NCBI GenBank assembly: GCA_947367725.1
Contig: CANBFZ010000028.1
Span: forward strand, 1-11,104
DNA length: 11,104 bases
DNA from: an uncultured Eubacterium sp.
GTDB lineage: Bacteria; Bacillota; Clostridia; Peptostreptococcales; Anaerovoracaceae
Reading direction: 5' to 3'
Shown: one piece after another, positions 7,119-11,104 of the stretch
How positions within the stretch are numbered: position 1 is the first letter of the stretch
Layout of the letters: each line of letters begins with the position of its first letter
Program-made: the position numbers and the translations under genes
Notes under the pieces: model-generated
What the model saw: the letters and a program-made list of their open reading frames with translations, nothing else
The model's database searches: none
Told to the model about the DNA's origin: nothing

Positions 7119-8486
7119 ATGCTGGATGTATTAATCATAAATGGCAGATATCCCGACTTTCGATGTGAGGAACTGAAAACTGGCAATATCGGTGCAGAAA
7201 AGGGGATGATTACTTACATTGGTACGCAGATGCCGCCTGCCCGACATACCATTGACGCGGCAGACCGCATTGTGTCACCGGGATTTATCGATATTCATAT
7301 GCATGAAGATGATCTGCGCGGAGAAACACCACAATATATCATTGGTGATATGATGTTGAAAATGGGCGTTACAACTGCTTGCGGCGGGAACTGCGGGATT
7401 CAGCAGCAGCGTCTTTGCGACCTGAAAACGTCGATGGATCATTTAGGGGGCAGCCCAGTTAATCTGGTCATGTTTGCAGGATATAATCAGATGCGTTATC
7501 TCCTTGGCATGGGACATAACGAACCGGCAAGTCCAGCCCAGCGAAGAGCGTTGCTCACGCTTTTAAAGGAAGAGCTGGAAGAAGGTGCTTCTGGCATCTC
7601 TTTCGGCATTGAGTATGATCCTGCCATGACCGATGCGGATATCCTGGAAGCCTTGACACTTCTTGACGATGAAGGGTATTTGGCTTCTGCCCATTTTAGA
7701 GAATCAGGAACTGGTGCCATTGCCTCCATCGAGGAAATGAACCGCCTGGCAAAGGAAAGCGGCGTCAAGTTTCAGATTTCTCACCTGTCCAGCTGTGCTG
7801 CAACGGGACAGATGGCAGAATCTCTGCAGCTGATTGATGAGATGATTGCAGAAAATCCGCTGCTGGACTTTGACACATATCCTTACAATGCCTTTTCGAC
7901 GCTAATTGGCAGTGAAGTCTTTGAAAAGGAAAGTTTGGATCAGTGGTGTGAAGATATCGGCACGATTATGCTGACGAAAGAACCTTATAAAAATGTGTTT
8001 TGTACAGAAGAAATTTTGGAAGAAGCCAGAACCAAATATCCAGATATGCTGGCAGTGGGTTTTATTATGAATGAAGATGAAATCAGAGCCGCAATCTGTG
8101 ACAAGCACGGCATGATCGGCAGCGACGGTATTCTCTTTGGCGGCGATGGGCATCCGCGGGCATCTGGCACCTTTCCAAGGGTTCTGGGAAAATATGTAAG
8201 AGAGGAACAGGCGCTGTCTCTTCTGGACGCCCTTTCTAAAATGACGATAAAGCCGGCTGATCGGCTGTCTCTTTCTGGGAAAGGAAGAATTGAGCTGGGT
8301 GCCGACTGCGATTTGACTATTTTCGACGAAAAGACTATAATAGACGGAGCAACCTATGAAGAGATTCATGTGCAGCCGCAGGGGATTGATTATGTGATCC
8401 TGGGTGGCCAAATTGCCATGGATCACGGCGTTGTCGTCAATGACAGACTAGGTCGTTTTATTCCTTTTCGTCGGAGTGAAGTTTAA
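7119..8486 (+). CDS. N-acyl-D-amino-acid deacylase (D-aminoacylase family)
   Basis: This zinc-dependent amidohydrolase-superfamily enzyme has 455 residues. The family removes the acyl group from N-acyl-D-amino acids to give free D-amino acid and carboxylate. The expected ligands can be placed: His60 and His62 in IDIHMHEDD, Cys92 in GGNCG, His192 in AHFRES, His222 in SHL, and Asp336 in GSDG. The 30-residue spacing between the last two histidines equals that between His220 and His250 of the Alcaligenes D-aminoacylase. DTYPY (252-256) and HPRASGTFPRVLGKYVRE (345-362) are further family blocks. The C-terminal 30-60 residues form the small beta domain typical of the superfamily. The ATG follows the previous stop by two bases, with AAAGGGG at 7104-7110 as ribosome site. 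No signal peptide, so it is cytoplasmic and acts on imported substrate. The family also contains enzymes acting on other amides or cyclic imides, so exact specificity is open. Confidence 0.88.
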   Translation: MLDVLIINGRYPDFRCEELKTGNIGAEKGMITYIGTQMPPARHTIDAADRIVSPGFIDIHMHEDDLRGETPQYIIGDMMLKMGVTTACGGNCGIQQQRLCDLKTSMDHLGGSPVNLVMFAGYNQMRYLLGMGHNEPASPAQRRALLTLLKEELEEGASGISFGIEYDPAMTDADILEALTLLDDEGYLASAHFRESGTGAIASIEEMNRLAKESGVKFQISHLSSCAATGQMAESLQLIDEMIAENPLLDFDTYPYNAFSTLIGSEVFEKESLDQWCEDIGTIMLTKEPYKNVFCTEEILEEARTKYPDMLAVGFIMNEDEIRAAICDKHGMIGSDGILFGGDGHPRASGTFPRVLGKYVREEQALSLLDALSKMTIKPADRLSLSGKGRIELGADCDLTIFDEKTIIDGATYEEIHVQPQGIDYVILGGQIAMDHGVVVNDRLGRFIPFRRSEV

Positions 8487-9449
8487 ATGAAAAAAGAATT
8501 ATATTTACAAAAAACAGGCATCGTATGCCTGCTTGCGCTGCTTTGCTGCTTCCTGTGGGGCAGCGCTTTTCCGTGCATTAAAATTGGCTATCGGCTTTTT
8601 TCTGTAGAAAGTACAGATATCTGGTCGCAGATTCTCTTTGCGGGGATTCGATTTACACTTGCAGGCATCTTGGTAGTACTGATCAGCAGTCTCACGCAGC
8701 GAACCTTTCTGTTTCCGAAAAAGAATACCTGGGGCATGGTGGTAAAAATCTCCATGTGTCAAACGGTGATTCAATATTTCTTCTTTTATGTGGGGCTTGC
8801 CCATACGACAGGGGTCAAGGGTTCCATCATTGAGGGCGCTCACGTGTTTCTGTCGATTTTGATTGCAGCGCTTCTCTTTCATCAGGAGAAGCTAACGCGA
8901 GCCAAAGGCGCCGGCTGCATCATTGGATTTGCTGGCGTGATATTGGTCAATCTAAATGGAGCAGAAAGCCTGGATGGCGGTTTTTCCTTTTACGGGGAAG
9001 GATTTTTGCTCATTGCCTGTGTATCATATGCTTTTTCGTCAGTGCTTATGAAACGCTATTCTGCAGCGGAAAGCCCAGTCGTACTTAGCGGTTACCAGTT
9101 TATATTGGGCGGCGTGATTATGACCGTCGCTGCGATTGCAGCTGGAGGGCGTCTTTCTGTCAACACACCGGCAGCATATTTGATGTTGCTTTATATGGCG
9201 CTGATTTCTGCAGTAGCGTATACGGTTTGGGGCATACTGCTTCGGTATAATCCTGTATCCAAAGTAACTATTTTCGGTTTTATGACGCCGGTTTTCGGGG
9301 TACTTCTATCAGCACTGCTCTTGGAGGAAGGCGGACAGATGCCATGGAAGCAGAGTATTGTTGCGTTACTGCTTGTCTGCACGGGTATTTTCATCGTCAA
9401 TCATAGGGAAGGGGAAGAGGCTGCGCAGAAAGAAGAAATAGAACTATAA
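8487..9449 (+). CDS. EamA-family (drug/metabolite superfamily) transporter
   Basis: This is an inner-membrane transporter of 320 residues with about ten hydrophobic spans arranged as two EamA halves, roughly 13-155 and 168-306. LWGSAFP near residue 23 is the usual first-helix motif, and the halves meet at NGAESLDGGFSFYGEG. The acidic tail EGEEAAQKEEIEL is cytoplasmic. Members of this family mostly export amino acids, purine-like metabolites or drugs, and some import. The ATG immediately follows the TAA of the deacylase gene (no bases between), with GGAG at 8473-8476, so expression is coupled. As the last gene of the operon it may export a product of the two hydrolases, for example an amino acid the cell does not use. 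The direction and substrate are inference. Confidence 0.88.
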   Translation: MKKELYLQKTGIVCLLALLCCFLWGSAFPCIKIGYRLFSVESTDIWSQILFAGIRFTLAGILVVLISSLTQRTFLFPKKNTWGMVVKISMCQTVIQYFFFYVGLAHTTGVKGSIIEGAHVFLSILIAALLFHQEKLTRAKGAGCIIGFAGVILVNLNGAESLDGGFSFYGEGFLLIACVSYAFSSVLMKRYSAAESPVVLSGYQFILGGVIMTVAAIAAGGRLSVNTPAAYLMLLYMALISAVAYTVWGILLRYNPVSKVTIFGFMTPVFGVLLSALLLEEGGQMPWKQSIVALLLVCTGIFIVNHREGEEAAQKEEIEL

Positions 9450-9499
9450 ATATTGATAAAAATTTAACGAAAAATTGATTTTTTTTTGACAATTTTCGG

Positions 9500-9527
9500 A
9501 AACTGTATTGATTTTAATACAGTTTTT
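9500..9527 (+). terminator. Hairpin with T tract ending the operon; possible operator
   Basis: Ten-base arms AAACTGTATT (9500-9509) and AATACAGTTT (9516-9525) flank a six-base loop, and the distal arm runs into a T tract (9523-9527). It lies 50 bases after the transporter stop, so it can serve as an intrinsic terminator for the five-gene operon. It is A/T-rich and therefore weak. It also overlaps the -35 and spacer region of the promoter of the next gene, so the same inverted repeat could be a repressor operator. Confidence 0.5.
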
Positions 9528-9535
9528 GTTATAAT
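9508..9535 (+). promoter_or_regulatory. Promoter of the CoA-transferase gene, extended -10
   Basis: A perfect TATAAT (9530-9535) is preceded by TGT, giving an extended -10 element, and by a TTGATT -35 box (9508-9513) with a 16-base spacer. Transcription would start near 9542, about 60 bases before the chosen ATG. The -35 box and spacer lie within the 10-bp inverted repeat at 9500-9525, so promoter access and that structure are linked. Confidence 0.65.
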
Positions 9536-9544
9536 ATATAGTAA

Positions 9545-9557
9545 GCGGATTTTCCGC
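9545..9557 (+). other. Small hairpin in the CoA-transferase leader
   Basis: GCGGA and TCCGC arms pair around a three-base T loop right at the predicted 5' end of the transcript. A stem at the very 5' end can protect an mRNA from decay. No downstream T tract is present, so it is not a terminator. Confidence 0.4.
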
Positions 9558-9588
9558 AATCTTGATTACAGGAACATATGAAAATGAG

Positions 9589-9594
9589 AAAGGA
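9589..9594 (+). promoter_or_regulatory. Ribosome site that decides the CoA-transferase start
   Basis: AAAGGA ends ten bases before the ATG at 9605. The in-frame upstream ATG at 9578 has only AGGA four bases away, which is too close for efficient initiation. The extra nine residues (MKMRKEHII) also look like non-coding leader rather than family sequence. Confidence 0.65.
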
Positions 9595-9604
9595 ACACAT
9601 AATT

Positions 9605-10942
9605 ATGAGCGTTTATGATGCATATCGTGCCAAACTGCGCACCGCTGAAGAAGCAGTAAAAGTTGTAAAGGATGGAGACTGGGTAGATTACAGCCAGACA
9701 TGTTCTTTCCCTACTGCACTGGATGCAGCGCTGGCAGGCAGAACTGGAGAACTCAAAGATGTGAAACTCAGACATGCCATCAGCATGAAGCCGGTGCAGG
9801 TTGTAGAGCAGGATCCGAATCAGGAATCTTTTACTTACAACTTATGGCACACTTCCGCTCTCGATCGTAAATACTGCGATCAGGGCAGAGCCTATTATTC
9901 CCCGATGCTGTTCAGACACTGCGGCAGATATTATACCAAAGGCTTTGCACCAGTTGATGTTGCGATGATTACCGTAACACCGATGGACGAATACGGCAAC
10001 TTTAACTATGGTCTGACCAACTGCTGTCTGCAGGAGATGCTGGAACAGGCAAAGACCATTATTTTAGAAGTGAATCCGAATATGCCGAAAATTTACGGCA
10101 AATGTACCGATCATATTCATATTTCTCAGGTTGATTATGTGGTAGAGTCCGATGCAGAGATTGCAACTACACCAGTGGGTAAGGCTTCTGACATCGACCG
10201 GCAGATTGCGGAATATATCTTCCCGTATCTGGAAGACGGCATTACGCTGCAGCTTGGAATCGGCGGCATGCCGGACTGCTTAGGTATGTTGATTGCAGAT
10301 TCTGATCTGAAAGATTTGGGTATGCACACAGAACTGATGTCTAACGGGTATCTGAAATTATATCAATCCGGCAAGATGACCGACAGAAGAAAGAACATTG
10401 ACAAAGGCAAAGGCGTATTTTCTATCTGCAGCGGTTCCAGAGAATTGTATGATTTCCTAAATGAAAACCAGATGATCGTTTCTGCGCCGATGGCATATGT
10501 GAATGACCCTGCCGTATTGAGAGAACACGAAAAATTCGTTTCTATCAACAGCTGCATTTCTATGGACCTATATGGTCAGGTCTGCTCCGAAACAGCAGGC
10601 ACGCGGCATATCAGCGGAACTGGCGGACAGCTTGACTTTGTAACTGGCGGACTGGAATGCCCTGGCGGAAAAGCATTCCTGGCATTCCCTTCCAGCCGTG
10701 TAGATAAAGAAGGAAACCGTCATTCCAACATCTTCCCGAAATTCACCCAGGGTGATGTGATTACAACACCGAGAACCCAGGCGCCTTATATGGTAACAGA
10801 GTATGGTGTAGCGGTACTTCCGGGCAAAGCAACTTGGCAGAGAGCAGAAGCCATTATCAACATTGCACATCCTGATTGCCGTGAAGACCTGATTCAAGCT
10901 GCCGAAGCACAGAGAATCTGGAGAAGAAGCAACAAGCGTTAG
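9605..10942 (+). CDS. Butyryl-CoA:acetate / 4-hydroxybutyrate-type CoA-transferase
   Basis: This cytoplasmic enzyme moves coenzyme A between acyl-CoA and a free acid, typically acetate, at the end of butyrate-type fermentations. The product is 445 residues from the preferred start (454 from the upstream ATG at 9578), the family's normal length. GIGGMP at 218-223 is the CoA-binding loop. Glu243 in MHTELMSNG corresponds to the catalytic glutamate that forms the glutamyl-CoA thioester in 4-hydroxybutyrate CoA-transferase. HISGTGGQLDFV and TWQRAEAIINIAHPD near the C-terminus are hallmark blocks shared with the Roseburia-type But enzyme. The N-terminal half is less like But, so the acyl substrate could be butyrate, 4-hydroxybutyrate or another short acid. 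It has its own promoter and terminator and is a single-gene unit. Family assignment is firm, substrate moderate. Confidence 0.9.
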   Translation: MSVYDAYRAKLRTAEEAVKVVKDGDWVDYSQTCSFPTALDAALAGRTGELKDVKLRHAISMKPVQVVEQDPNQESFTYNLWHTSALDRKYCDQGRAYYSPMLFRHCGRYYTKGFAPVDVAMITVTPMDEYGNFNYGLTNCCLQEMLEQAKTIILEVNPNMPKIYGKCTDHIHISQVDYVVESDAEIATTPVGKASDIDRQIAEYIFPYLEDGITLQLGIGGMPDCLGMLIADSDLKDLGMHTELMSNGYLKLYQSGKMTDRRKNIDKGKGVFSICSGSRELYDFLNENQMIVSAPMAYVNDPAVLREHEKFVSINSCISMDLYGQVCSETAGTRHISGTGGQLDFVTGGLECPGGKAFLAFPSSRVDKEGNRHSNIFPKFTQGDVITTPRTQAPYMVTEYGVAVLPGKATWQRAEAIINIAHPDCREDLIQAAEAQRIWRRSNKR

Positions 10943-10973
10943 TCTGTTTTGTGAATCCTTCCAAAACTTATAG

Positions 10974-11018
10974 AAAAGCCAGCCCTCCCCAAAAGCCATG
11001 GGGGAGGGCTGGCTTTTT
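10974..11018. terminator. Bidirectional intrinsic terminator between convergent genes
   Basis: Perfect 17-base arms (10974-10990 and 11001-11017) enclose a ten-base loop. The stem is very G+C-rich in its centre, with an A run on the left and a T run on the right (11014-11018), so it works in both directions. It closes the CoA-transferase transcript on the plus strand and the transporter gene on the minus strand, whose stop codon begins one base beyond it. Confidence 0.92.
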
Positions 11019-11019
11019 G

Positions 11020-11104
11020 TCACTGTGTCAACGCCCATTTTGTAAGCAGTACTTTGATAATCCCGGCCAGCGGTACCGCCAGGATCATCCAAAGAAGCCC
11101 GCCG
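11020..11104 (-). CDS. C-terminal end of a probable AI-2E-family transporter (partial)
   Basis: Read on the minus strand from the window edge, the frame gives 27 residues before a TGA at 11022-11020. They include GGLLWMILAVPLAGIIKVLL, then a short tail TKWALTQ. The pattern of a glycine, a bulky membrane stretch, AVPLAGIIKVLL and a short polar end is what closes AI-2E/PerM-type multi-span membrane proteins. The rest of the gene lies outside the window. The stop codon abuts a terminator, as expected for a real gene end, which supports the frame. The family call rests on a short stretch, and another polytopic membrane protein is possible. Confidence 0.65.
   Translation of the reverse strand, partial: GGLLWMILAVPLAGIIKVLLTKWALTQ

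Noticed and set aside
9486..9491. Perfect TTGACA -35 box before the CoA-transferase gene
   Set aside because: No acceptable -10 hexamer lies 16-18 bases downstream (only TGATTT-like sequence). The extended -10 promoter slightly further on explains the start better.
10568..11092. 174-codon minus-strand frame antisense to the CoA-transferase
   Set aside because: It runs through the bidirectional terminator and the whole 3' end of a well-supported gene. A different minus-strand frame gives a sensible membrane-protein C-terminus at 11020-11104.

Overview
The window looks like chromosomal DNA of an anaerobic low- to mid-GC Gram-positive bacterium of the Clostridia. The clues are strong AGGAGG-type ribosome sites, A+T-rich spacers, a secreted beta-helix protein ending in a lysine/tyrosine-rich fibronectin-III-like domain, and a butyryl-CoA:acetate-type CoA-transferase. 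The signal resembles amino-acid-fermenting, butyrate-forming Eubacteriales (Anaerovoracaceae-like). That placement is inference from protein style only. I see no phage, insertion sequence, CRISPR array, rRNA or tRNA.

Layout. (1) 56-1324, minus strand: argG, argininosuccinate synthase, with a readable promoter flanked by ARG-box-like operators (1361-1374 and a tandem pair at 1421-1458). (2) 1912-3921, plus strand: a 669-residue secreted beta-helix repeat protein with a proline-rich linker and an FnIII-like C-terminus. It has its own promoter and is closed by a 22-bp perfect-stem terminator at 4010-4055. (3) 4245-9449, plus strand: a tight five-gene operon. It encodes a YfcC/DcuC-type permease, an AbgB/PM20D2-like M20 amidohydrolase, an unrecognised 80-residue membrane protein, an N-acyl-D-amino-acid deacylase, and an EamA/DMT-type transporter. 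Three of the four junctions are overlapping or nearly so. (4) 9605-10942, plus strand: a But/4-hydroxybutyrate-type CoA-transferase. Its promoter overlaps a 10-bp inverted repeat that could be a terminator for the operon before it, an operator, or both. (5) 11020-11104, minus strand: the last 27 codons of what looks like an AI-2E-family transporter, converging on the CoA-transferase across a bidirectional terminator.

How the genes may work together. The five-gene operon is the most interesting part. It pairs an importer-type permease with two unrelated amide hydrolases, one M20 and one amidohydrolase-superfamily D-aminoacylase type, and ends with a drug/metabolite-type exporter. The simplest reading is a scavenging pathway for N-acylated or dipeptide-like amino-acid conjugates, possibly of D-amino acids: uptake, two alternative or sequential amide cleavages, and export of an unused product. 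The 80-residue membrane protein could be an accessory subunit of the permease. This is inference from gene order and residue motifs, and no substrate can be read from the sequence. The CoA-transferase has its own promoter and would supply the acyl-CoA/acetate exchange step of fermentation.
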